Source: Gonatopus flavifemur
Lineage: Eukaryota > Arthropoda > Insecta > Hymenoptera > Dryinidae
Assembly (NCBI GenBank): GCA_018340375.1
Contig: JAFFJZ010000001.1
Span: 79,228,001 to 79,292,000 of the forward strand
Length of the DNA stretch: 64,000 bases
Direction: 5' to 3'
The number at the start of each line of letters is the position of its first letter. The stretch's first letter is position 1. Below the pieces are notes generated by a model. That model ran no database searches, was not told the DNA's origin, and saw nothing but the letters and a program-made list of their open reading frames with translations. Shown here piece after piece: positions 49,972 to 59,671 of the stretch. Position numbers and translations under genes: made by a program.

Positions 49972-51549
49972 CTGCAAATATTTTTGATTTATTAAATTGA
50001 TTTATTATGAAAGATGTTCCTCTTGTGGGAAAACATGTTATAATATTCGTCCGTTATAATGAGATGTTCTAAATTTGAAAATGTCTCAGTAAGAATCGAT
50101 TTGGCATTATGTAGATCACATTGTTCAGTAACAGGTTAGTTTTGAGTGAAGAATTTTGGAAATTATTTACTCAATCTCTTCGTTTTGATGAGATATAGAT
50201 ATACGTCACATCAACCCAAAAAAATGGGTGAGGATAGAAGTATTTGAGAGACTCTAATTGAAAAGAGAAGTTATTTGATGTGGCATGGTTTATACGTCTC
50301 AAATCACTGAAATTAATATCAGAAAGAAATGTACAATAGATAAAGATTGGGATACATGTAACAGGTTATGTAGGATAAAGAATGCTGTAAATATATTTGA
50401 ATCGAGCGTTCAAGTGATGAGAGACAGGCTCAGAGAATTTCATCAAACCAGTTGTAAGAATGATTACTTCATGAAGATAATGATACACAAACTGCTTTGG
50501 ATTGAAAAAAAGGCGATCGAAACAGTAAATCATCAAATCTAAGGATGATCCACACAAAATAGTTTTCTCTCTCATTCTCTAATTATTCACAAAAAAGTTC
50601 TCATGATATATAATGTGTCCATACAAGATTCATTCAAGCAAAAAGTGTCAGGAAATAGTGAAATATATCCAGGAAGAATACAATGCAAAACAGAATCCTC
50701 GAATTGTAGTAATGATTCCCTGTTATCCATTTTCAAGTGTTCACTGGCACGAAATAGGGATTGTAACCTAACAAATTGAGTCCATGGTTACATTGTTGAC
50801 GTTTGATGTCAATGATATCGCATTATGCAAGGTATTTGGGAAATAATATTATGAAAATATTAGAAAATCAATCAATTGTTTCGGACATGATTAACCGCCA
50901 GCTGCCACACTGGGGTGTAAGGCACCACAGCCAAAAATTTCGATTATAGAAATTTTGTAAGTGATATTGTTACTTGATTAATTTTTTAGTATATCCCAAG
51001 ATCTCGTTTGATGATGGAGTGCAATATTGGATCAATTCTCGAGCTGATTATAAAAAACCAGAATTATCAATATCTCAAAAACCATGGAAAACGAGTTGTT
51101 TGACCAAAAAATTCTGGAAATCTAAATTTCTCATTAAATAATCTCAAAATTCAACTAGGTACTCGGTACCTAGAGATCCACTCAACTGATAAAAAATAAG
51201 CCCAGGAGGAGTTTTCATTAAAGAAGGTCAACATCTCGACAGGTGACATTTTTTAACAAAATCAATTTTCTCATTCCTTGAAACTTGATCACTTATTTAT
51301 TGATAGAATGAAAATTAAGCAAGACTGGCGCTTCCAGACAGATGCTATGTGTCTACAAAGTAAGTGTTTTGATTCAATTGTGGAAAGATGACGCTGGTAA
51401 ATCTTTTTTTCCCATTAACCTTCAAACTACAGTTCTTCGAGGTCTGGGGTACAATACACCTCAGCGTGGCAGCCAATGGTTAGGAAGTGTCGAAGAGAAA
51501 TAAAAATCAAATTATCAATAGTGTGCTCAAAAGTTGAATGTTTACAAAC
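49972..51549. other. Spacer between the two transposon genes
   Basis: The spacer is about 1.6 kb and mostly AT-rich. It includes a nested piggyBac-like element at 50895-51479. An 85-codon plus-strand frame at 50285-50542 has no recognisable domain and no splice support. Part of the spacer must be intron or 3' UTR of the flanking genes. Confidence 0.5.
50895..51479. mobile_element. 585-bp piggyBac-like MITE between the transposon genes
   Basis: The left end CCGCCAGCTGCCACACTGGG and the reverse-complemented right end CCATTGGCTGCCACGCTGAG share CTGCCACRCTGRGGTGTA. The left flank is TTAA (50891-50894) and the right flank TTAG (51480-51483), a one-base departure from the TTAA duplication typical of piggyBac. 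No transposase is encoded. It begins only 70 bases beyond the transposase stop codon, so it may have displaced that gene's original polyadenylation region. Confidence 0.65.
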
Positions 51550-54051
51550 CTAATGAATATTCCCCACGCACCGTTTGACAATTATAAAGTACTTCCCAAT
51601 CACATTATGGGCATGATAAACATCGTGGCAGTACAGTGACTTATGTTCAAATATTTCATAAGCATCATGCGAAACAGAAATGTCATAAGCATTCAAATGC
51701 AACTCATGCTTCATAGTTTGCACTTTCCGACATGCAAATAAAATTCTTTCTTCAGCAAAAACAATGGCTGAAATTGAAGCGAAACATGGTAAAGAATGTA
51801 TATAATTTACCATTATGAAAGATCCCGGCTTATATTTTATTCCATCAATAATGATCCATGACAATGTTGTCAATTTATTGGTTTTATCATGGATAAGATG
51901 TTGAAAAGGCAGATTATGCCGATTGATTCTGGTCATCACACCATACTCCGGTGGTTTCACGATTGTATCTCCCGTAATGTATGACTGATACAGTTGGTGT
52001 TTATTTGCCATGGAATATGATATATTTTTAAAACACTTAGCATGTCTCATCATGTCCACAAAATACTGGTGCTTGGCTTCCATACGGATTGTATTAAAAT
52101 TGTACAACGGTCCAAATTTCATGATAAATGATGGATAATGAATTAAGAAGTGTTGCTTCGGGATGAGATGGGTTTGATAAACTCTTTGAAAAGTATGAAG
52201 GTATTCTTCAATAATCAACTTCAAATAATCTACCATTGCCAACGAAATTTCATGAGCACAAATTAAAGCTGTGATTTCTAATAAAAGGAGGTAATTTGTC
52301 CAATATTCATTATTGTAATTAATGTGAGGCCCTAAGATTAGGGGAGTTATTATTCCCAACGACCACATCTGCGCACCAGTTTGATGTAAACAACCTCCTG
52401 GTTTGAGGTGTTGTGGTAAAATAATGGAAGGTTTGGTTTCAGAAAATCCGTAATCAAACTCCATCAATTTTTCATTGAAACAATCGACGGACATTATATT
52501 ATCGTTTCCTTGCAGAAAATGACTCAGAACTACCTGTAACGTCCTAGAAAGGCATCCCTCAAATATATCATGGAAAATGTCTGGCGGCATACCACCAATC
52601 ACATGATAAAACTTCAATGAATTCAGAGAACATTCTGTGTTAATTCCGTAACTTTTGCTCAAGATTTCCCATTCTTTACGCGTGGATGCTTGTTTCAAAG
52701 TTTCGATATGTTCATTGTATTGATCGATTGTTCTCAATAGAGAAGGATCTTCTGTTGTTAATGAATGGACTTCATCTTGAGTAGCCATACAGTATCTGCA
52801 GCAATGGGTGGCGGTGAAACCTTGTTTGAAACCTCCGACTTTGTGCGCAGCCAAATTATCCCCTATGAAACTTATCAAGGTTCCATATAGATGAGTTCCA
52901 TCTGACATGGTGATGCCATTTTCAAGCAATTGTAAATCATTCACAATAGGTTCCATTATATCTTTCATAGGATAAGTTTTTAGTAAATCGGAATCTACGG
53001 CTGCAATTAAGTTGATGGAATGCAAACTTAATCTATAGCGAGGGCTGATATTTTCCAGAGTAAAGTAAAACATTCCCATTTGAGAAGGTCTCGATGAAAC
53101 AGTATCAGTTAAATTAAGTTCGTCGAAATATAAAATTATTTTAAACGCGTTAGGGTTTTCCTGTAGTAGTTTATGAGACTTCGCAATAGAACCATCTTTG
53201 AAAGAGCGTAAAATATCTTCTACACTTGATGTATCGGATTCAAATAAGGGTTTATAATGTTCGTTACTCTGCAGATTTTTGATAACATCAATGATTGACA
53301 CGAAAGCCATTTGATCACGGCGTACTTTTCTGTTTTCATCCACATTGCACTCCCCAGTTTTAACCGTATTCGTACCTAACGTGATAATTTTCGGTGTTAT
53401 AACGGACATATGCTTTTTGAAGAAATTATTCTGTTTCCATTTCGTTTTAATTTTTGCAAACACTCCACAAGAACTTTCCACTGCTTCATCAATATTTATT
53501 ATCTCTTTTAAATCAATTCCTTTATTTTGAAGAGCAATTTTTAGTTTCTCACTAAAATTTTCCACACTGGATTTTATCAACATTTCTGTGTTTTCGAGGA
53601 TGTTTTGTATCAGTGGTGCAGGGATATTCTTGGCACGAAGGTTAAGAATAAATTGAGCTTCAGCCATTTCCATTTTGCTGTCTTCAGAATCCGGGGCATC
53701 AAGATGATAGTGGAAGTTATCAGGCTCAATTAAGTTTCCGTTTTCATTTTCATGTTCTTCATCATGCTGTGAAAGTTCAACATCATTTTCATTATGACAT
53801 GGAAGTTCAAGATCATTCTCATTGGAGGCTGTTTGTATTTCCACATCACTTTCAACATCATCTACGGAAATGCGTGTATGACATCTTGATATGTGGGATG
53901 TTAATGATCGAAAATTCCGGAAAGTTTTTGGACATTTCGAGAACTTGCAAGGTATATTCAGATTAGGTCGATTCAGATGATATCTTCTCATGTGTTTGAT
54001 GAAACTATCATAGTTTTGAAAGTTTTCTTGGCAGTATGTACAATTCAGCAT
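51550..54051 (-). CDS. DDE transposase, CACTA/EnSpm (CMC)-like, with two C2H2 zinc fingers
   Basis: An intact single-exon coding region of 833 residues. I start it at the ATG at 54051-54049, which directly follows a splice acceptor (AG at 54053-54052); three codons upstream are open but would be intronic. Residues 4-28 (CTYC...HMRRYH) and 35-58 (CKFSKCPKTF...HISRCH) are C2H2 fingers that probably bind the transposon ends. An acidic linker and a helical region follow. The core shows the order typical of CACTA transposases: YFDELNL with candidate Asp 310, then GMFYFTLENISPRYR, MEPIVNDLQLLENG, GDNLAAHK with candidate Asp 398 and HCCRYC close behind, then DIFHDIFEGC, and RMEAKH with candidate Glu 658. 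CACTA transposases have parallel blocks (D...P, EPLIDDL, D-PAY--L-GW...CP-C, then an E before the C-terminal part). It would cut and join the element's ends in the nucleus. No stop or frameshift interrupts it. An alternative home is the KDZ or Plavaka branch. Confidence 0.85.
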   Translation of the reverse strand: MLNCTYCQENFQNYDSFIKHMRRYHLNRPNLNIPCKFSKCPKTFRNFRSLTSHISRCHTRISVDDVESDVEIQTASNENDLELPCHNENDVELSQHDEEHENENGNLIEPDNFHYHLDAPDSEDSKMEMAEAQFILNLRAKNIPAPLIQNILENTEMLIKSSVENFSEKLKIALQNKGIDLKEIINIDEAVESSCGVFAKIKTKWKQNNFFKKHMSVITPKIITLGTNTVKTGECNVDENRKVRRDQMAFVSIIDVIKNLQSNEHYKPLFESDTSSVEDILRSFKDGSIAKSHKLLQENPNAFKIILYFDELNLTDTVSSRPSQMGMFYFTLENISPRYRLSLHSINLIAAVDSDLLKTYPMKDIMEPIVNDLQLLENGITMSDGTHLYGTLISFIGDNLAAHKVGGFKQGFTATHCCRYCMATQDEVHSLTTEDPSLLRTIDQYNEHIETLKQASTRKEWEILSKSYGINTECSLNSLKFYHVIGGMPPDIFHDIFEGCLSRTLQVVLSHFLQGNDNIMSVDCFNEKLMEFDYGFSETKPSIILPQHLKPGGCLHQTGAQMWSLGIITPLILGPHINYNNEYWTNYLLLLEITALICAHEISLAMVDYLKLIIEEYLHTFQRVYQTHLIPKQHFLIHYPSFIMKFGPLYNFNTIRMEAKHQYFVDMMRHAKCFKNISYSMANKHQLYQSYITGDTIVKPPEYGVMTRINRHNLPFQHLIHDKTNKLTTLSWIIIDGIKYKPGSFIMVNYIHSLPCFASISAIVFAEERILFACRKVQTMKHELHLNAYDISVSHDAYEIFEHKSLYCHDVYHAHNVIGKYFIIVKRCVGNIH

Positions 54052-55639
54052 CTGAAGCAAAATATTTTTCCATATGTTCTCTCAATTGATTCATAAAATT
54101 ACTCAATATTCACATAGTAATGATGGATTTCATAGATCAAACAATTTCCATATAAATTTATCAGTTTCCTGTTGACTTAATATTTTTAGCATTGCTTGTT
54201 TTATAAGAGAATTTCAATTTGAACAATGAAGATTTGAAGGAAAAACATCATTTTCATTTGAAATGCATAAATCTTAAAGCGTTGTTGACATAATTTTTAT
54301 TTGCGCAGTCACATACGTATCAGAATGACTTAGGCGAATAAATTTAAAATAGCAAAGGCTGTACAATCATTCCAACTTCATCTGCCGAAATTCATCCCAT
54401 CCTTAAAGGAAGTGTCTTGAATGAGAAAATGCCAAAACAGCATTTTTTCGTGATTTTTTGAGAACAGAAAAACAGAAATGAACATATGTGGTTTCGAGGT
54501 ATGTTTTTGTGTTTTGTGTGATTTAGAAATTCTATTATTCACTTTGTGAAATTTTATGTGCGACATTTTACGAAGCTCATAGGTTTTTTCATTGTTTGTG
54601 GGGTATTGATGACTTTGTATTTCCTTTAGGGTTGGAAAAAAACCCGGATTTTCGCTGTGAAAACCCGCCCCACCGGCTTTCATTGGGGTTTTACGGGTTC
54701 TTCCGGATTTTTTCGGGTTTTATCAAATTGGAATTGGTTTCCTTTTATGAATCCTATTATAATCTACTAACCTTCATTTCAACCTTGCGATTCCATCATT
54801 TTCCGTATGTACTAATATGAAATAATATATTAGTATATATGGATATATGGAGGTCATAATATGGTAATATTCAATCATACAGTTATATCTGTGCAAAACT
54901 GAAATGTTCACAAAGCAACGAAGTATTGCCGAAATTGTGGACGAATGAACTCTGAGAGACATTTCGCGCTTTTTGAGTATGAAAATGTCACTTCTTTGCG
55001 CGAACTTACACTTTATTTTCACCAGGGTTATGCGCGTTATTTAGAAAAGTGAAAGAAAGATACGTATTCAGGGTGAGGTGAATATCAACACTACCCACAC
55101 AGTACACCAGTTCAGATAGAGTCCATGAAGAGTTCATTATGTATACTCAAGAATTCTGTTTAAACTTCTGTGCTGTGTACCCTGGTTAAAAAATCCGATA
55201 AGATCCGATAGAAACCGATTCTAAATCAATCGAACTGAATAGGGTCAATCGGAAAAGTTCAATCACCGATTCAAAATCAATAAGAATTTATCGAAATCTC
55301 TTCTCTATAGGTTTCAATCGGGGATTCACCAATTAAAAAATCTGTATTTCATGAATTAATCAGACTTCACATATTATATTGGTCTGTATAAGAGATATCT
55401 GATTGAATGATTGAAATTTTTCTATTTCATCAGGCAAACGGTTTTATCAGGAGTTTCCACATTTTCAATCTGTTGGAACTAATGGGAAAATTTGTGAAAT
55501 TGAATGATGAATGAGGTTCTTATGGGAGATTTCTCAATGCATTATAGGATGCATCGATTAAAAAACATACTCTAATATATGAGTCATAAGCTCAAAAATC
55601 AATAGCAAGAAGAATGATTCTCAAACAGAAAATGAATGA

Positions 55640-55975
55640 CATGGAAACATTTGAAAATTGATGGAAATATAAAGTTCTGAATACCTCATTGACTGCATAA
55701 TTATGTCACGATAACTTGAAAATTTTAACTTGATCGCATACTTGTTACATGGAAATTTCATGTACTACATGATTAACGTTTTTCAACAGACTTGTTGTGT
55801 AATATAATTATTGAAAATTTATTGGAATATAAGGTTCTGAATATCCCATCAACTGTATAATCATGTCACGATAACTTGGAAATTTGGATTTGATCGCTTA
55901 CTTATTATATGAAAATGACATGTACTACACGATTAACCTTTTCCAAAAGAGTTGTTTAGTACAATAATCATTTGA
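55640..55975. repeat. ~165-bp tandem repeat, two copies, with a third dispersed
   Basis: The copies at 55640-55805 and 55811-55975 share TTCTGAATA, ATGTCACGATAACTTG, TTTGATCGC, CATGTACTACA and CGATTAAC-type words in order. A more diverged copy lies at about 56480-56640. The second and third copies are the inner parts of the two leader modules. Confidence 0.75.
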
Positions 55976-56240
55976 AATATATAGAGAATGGAACAATGGT
56001 CACAACAATATATTAAAAATACTTTCAAATTGGTATAGCATCAAACCATATGATAATATTGAGGTTAAAATTCTTGAATTTGATTTCTGTACTAAATAAT
56101 TAGATACATTTATCAAAAATGATCAAGTTCACTTACCTTTTAACAGCACAAAATGATTTTGAATTCCTATGCTTTGGTAGCTGCTTTCCTATGTATAAAT
56201 TCTATCCGTCGTGGCAATTTTCTATTCGTGTTCTTGATTT
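55811..56240 (-). promoter_or_regulatory. Leader module 1 with donor at 56136-56135
   Basis: On the minus strand the sequence GCTGTTAAAAG is followed by GTAAGTGAAC, a canonical donor, ending a putative non-coding exon at 56137. The exon's upstream limit is unknown. The downstream part (to about 55811) is homologous to the second module. The first acceptor next to an ATG downstream is that of the transposase (54053-54052), but splicing to the companion acceptor (49973-49972) is also possible. Confidence 0.5.
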
Positions 56241-56479
56241 TTTATCTTCATACAGAAATCCAATATTTCAATTATGACAGACAATTAGGGATGGAGTCAT
56301 AATTATATTCAGCGCAGAATCTATTGTACATGCAGACTTGGAATGAACCTCTGAGAAACTGTAACATATTAAATTCATGCATGCGTATGAGAGAATGTTG
56401 AAATTTGTCTACGATGAGAAGAGTATATTGATTTTCTTAAAAATCTTTATTCCAGAATGATTTGCAATAACAGAAAAAC

Positions 56480-56900
56480 GGTTTAAAATTTGTGAAACTA
56501 TAAAATTTTGAATGTCTTATTGACTGTAAAATTACATGATGTTAATTTGGAAAATTGGATTTGATCGCATACTTGTCATACTGAAATAATGAATTTTTAA
56601 TGAGTTATCTTTATTCAAATTGATCAAAATTAACTCAAATGAAATCAAAAATACTCTCACTCTTCACACAGGATGTACAGAATAGCTGCAAGCAGTTGCA
56701 AGTTACTCCACACAAAACCATGTCAAAATATTGAGGTTAGGTTTTCATGTTTTACATTTTCCAAATAATAAATGATATATATACTGAAAATTATAAATTT
56801 TACTCACCTTTTAAAGACATATCACAATTGTTCCGTCTTGCACCACTTTTTTGGGGCCTTCTCTCCTTATTTTGCTTATAACTCAATTTGAGGTACATCG
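56480..56900 (-). promoter_or_regulatory. Leader module 2 with donor at 56807-56806
   Basis: On the minus strand ATGTCTTTAAAAG is followed by GTGAGTAAAA, a good donor; the exon would end at 56808. The surrounding 350 bp is homologous to module 1: both contain AATATTGAGGTTA, a TTTGATCGC word and the AAAAG-GT donor. An ATG lies 13 nt before the donor, but its frame is not continuous with either coding region, so at most it is a small upstream frame. Two parallel leaders for two genes is the simplest reading. Confidence 0.5.
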
Positions 56901-57175
56901 AATTCAACGCCGGTACCACGTGTTGCTATCTTGGATTCACAAAAGAAAGGACGCGGGGTATTCAAAATCGTCAAACTGAAAATTAGACTAAGTCCGCATA
57001 ATTTGAGGAATATTTTGCTTGAATAATAATCAGATTAATTCGACTGAATTTACGCACTGCTTTCTATAAATCATCATATTTTCGCACGATAATTTAAGAT
57101 AAATTTACCTTAATTCACTTTCATACCGCACTGTTTGATTTTAAATTTCTATGATAGCTTAAACCTGGTTCGTTG

Positions 57176-57203
57176 CTGACTTTCAGTCTTATCTGAAAGT
57201 CAG
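57176..57203. repeat. 11-bp perfect palindrome near the transposon's right end
   Basis: CTGACTTTCAG and CTGAAAGTCAG are separated by six bases. The half-site TGACTTTCA also occurs once next to the left end (from 45795). It is a candidate binding site for the transposase or the companion protein. Confidence 0.8.
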
Positions 57204-57237
57204 TATAATATGAAATTAAGATTTTCTTTTTACTGTG

Positions 57238-59474
57238 CACTCATTCCCCGTACGGGGAGACTGTATGCTCAGTGGAATGAAACAAAACGAAATGAAGTGA
57301 AAATAATAATCAAGTTGAAATAGCGTGGAGATTGAAACAAAGAGAAAAGTTGATGAAAACTATAAAAAATATGAGGTTCAGGTCATAAATGCTCCTAACA
57401 AATCAATAAAGCCTACATTGGGGACAGGGACAATTTTGCAACTTTTAATGCATTCCGATTTAAGTCATATTACCACAATAAATGTCACAACAAAAGTGAA
57501 CCTGTTTATGAATTTCTTGTCCATACATCTTTTACACAAGTCCTCAAATGTTTTTGTTGAAACTTATTCCATCATGCACGAGCCAAAGGTTTCAAAGATC
57601 AGGACAATCCTTGATAGATCAAATTCAAAACTTGCGACTATCCATTTCATACACCCCACAACGAACTCCGTATCCATCGGTCCCGAGTATTGTTGCCTTG
57701 AGGATAAAATTAATAACGTTTAGGACATCCATGATATCGATAACGTGAAAGCCACATCACGGTCTTTTCAAATCTTACACGTGAACCATTCCAATCGATT
57801 TTCCAAAGAAATTCTGGAAAAATGGAATGATCGATTGACAAATTTTCCTCAAGGTATACATTATATATGATTTAATAGAATCGATGGACATGTGCAAAGA
57901 GAAATGGAAATATGATATAAGCACGTGTATAATCTTGATTATGAGTTCACAGAAACGAAACTGTCATATCATCGTTTATTTTGACTATCAATTATACAAC
58001 CAAGTTTCTCCCACACGTTTCTCTAGCTAATTGATCATAATTAGGTTCACGTGACGGGAGTGTGTTTTCCAAGGTTTTTGGTGATCCAATTATGGTCAGT
58101 ATTGGATTCCAATACTTTTGACATGTGAGTTTAGAATATCTGTCGCATGTGTAAAAGTAAATTAAAATGAACTCAATATAATTGAGAGGAAGAGAGATTT
58201 GACATTTGATATTTGAAACTTAAAATTTGCAGGTACATAATTGATGCTTCGATACATGCTATTTTTGTGTTATGAGATGCATTCTCGTATTTTATTTATT
58301 TCGTCATGTTTTTCATCTCTATTGCCATGAAAACGTTTCGACTTCCGCTAAAGAGGCAAAAATGTTATAAAACGATGAAGTAAATAATTTGATCTGATTG
58401 ATAATTTGAAAAATGCACGGAAACAATTATTTAACTTTGATAAAGATAAACAAGATCTTCACTACTGCAACCAAAGTTTTCGTGATCTTAAAAAAAGTGC
58501 AGCTATTAATGCATATAAATTCACATAAATTTTCAATTATAATCCTTGAATACAACAACAACAAAATTGATATCAAAATGAGAGTATCCTTCTCATCTTG
58601 ATACAACTTCTCCTCAAATATATGGTATCAAAAGTATTTCTTTTCATTTGAGAGGATTAATTCAAGATTAGATTTGAAAACAGAAAAGTTGTTTTTGTTT
58701 ACAATTCTCAATGCGATTTTGATGTCATAAATTTCATTATGATTATATAAAAATGAATCAATTTCCAGCCAATCCAGTTGACCATTTTTCAATTATCACG
58801 GAGTTGTTGGATTTTGATTTGTTTCCTAGTTGAAAAATTCTATGGAATTCTATGGAACGGTGAATAAACATTTACGCTTGTTCAAATCTGTTGAGACCTA
58901 TTAGAACTGGTTAAATTAATGGGAATTCAATGCGTTGTAAATACTCTTTTACAGTTGTTGAGTTTGTATTAAATTTCAGTAACCAATAATGGGTTAAAAT
59001 ATACTTTTTTGACCAGGGTTGATCTCATTACATTCATTCGTCTATCACCTACACACTTTAATTGACTTACATCGTATCAATTGAGTTTGCTTTGTTTCAG
59101 ATTAGCATTAGCCATGTTAGTCACGACTATTACTTTTTGAAACAAAAACTAACGTGTTTCGAGCGCAGTTGACACATTTCTTTGTTTGCTTTCCCAGTCA
59201 GCACAGTATGAATTCATGAAGAAGACTTTGGGAACCATAAGGATTCGCAAATAATCCTTCATGAATATATCAGGGACTGCTGTGCTGTTTGGGGGTATTT
59301 TGAACAAATATGTGATCAATATTGTTGATTGATTGCTAAGGAATACTATATTGTGTGGTGTCTTATGGGGTTTAATTGATTTCAGTTGTAAGGGAAGAGA
59401 TATGGTAATCGAAACCATCAGGATTTTCAATCCCAAATGTCGTCCATAAATGAACCCAGGGTAACTTCTCTGAT
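57238..59474. other. Gene-free stretch right of the large transposon
   Basis: A 132-codon plus-strand frame at 57325-57723 has no domain, no codon pattern I trust and no splice context, so I do not call it. A terminus-like word TTTTTTGACCAGGGT lies near 59006. Otherwise nothing was seen. Confidence 0.45.
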
Positions 59475-59671
59475 AAAAATCAAACATATATGACCCATAT
59501 ACAATTCATACATAGAGGATATTTCATGTATAGCAGAATTTTTAAACATATATGGAAAACTCTTGCATTTGTGGGTCGTATATGGATTATATATAGATTT
59601 AATATGGATTCTGTATGGATTATATACGTAATATGTATGGATTATGCATGGGTCATATAGTTTTGATTTTC
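59475..59671. mobile_element. ~197-bp MITE with TATGGATTATA repeats
   Basis: The left end AAAATCAAACATATATGACC and the reverse-complemented right end AAAATCAAAACTATATGACC match, and the match continues through CCATAYAC/CATGCA and ATNCATACATA for about 40 bp. TATGGATT recurs four or more times in the right half. No target duplication was identified and no gene is present. Confidence 0.6.

Larger units (their letters stand above)
45778..57237. mobile_element. Two-gene CACTA/CMC-like DNA transposon, 11.46 kb
   Basis: The left end CACAGTAAAAAGAAA (45778-45792) is matched base for base by the reverse complement of the right end (57223-57237). After an 18-nt indel the match resumes at TACTGACTTTCA (from 45793, and 57194-57205 on the other strand). 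CA flanks both ends (45776-45777 and 57238-57239), consistent with a 2-bp target duplication. Subterminal repeats of the type ACTGAATTTAAG/CTTAATTTCAG lie within about 300 bp of both ends. Inside are an intact transposase and a spliced companion gene, both on the minus strand, plus two nested smaller elements. CAC...GTG ends, a short duplication and the catalytic core all point to the CACTA/EnSpm (CMC) group. The exact family is unassigned. Confidence 0.85.
54052..57237 (-). promoter_or_regulatory. Transposon 5' region: leader exons, introns and subterminal repeats
   Basis: About 3.2 kb upstream of the transposase lacks coding potential. It holds two homologous modules that each end in a splice donor (listed separately), a partial third copy near 55640-55800, and subterminal repeats by the right end. 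Promoter activity must lie here if both genes are transcribed leftwards, but I see no convincing TATA box. Words like GGTTGGAAAAAAACCCGG near 54630 and ACCCTGGTTAAAAAA near 55188 may be ends of further small insertions. Confidence 0.5.

Noticed and set aside
50285..50542. 85-codon plus-strand frame between the transposon genes
   Set aside because: No domain, opposite strand to both genes, and a minus-strand frame overlaps it.
54625..54740. hAT-like start word GGGTTGGAAAAAAACCCGG inside the large transposon
   Set aside because: No matching second end or 8-bp duplication could be found.
57325..57723. 132-codon plus-strand frame just outside the large transposon
   Set aside because: No recognisable domain and no splice or promoter support; it is near the length expected by chance in a window of this size.
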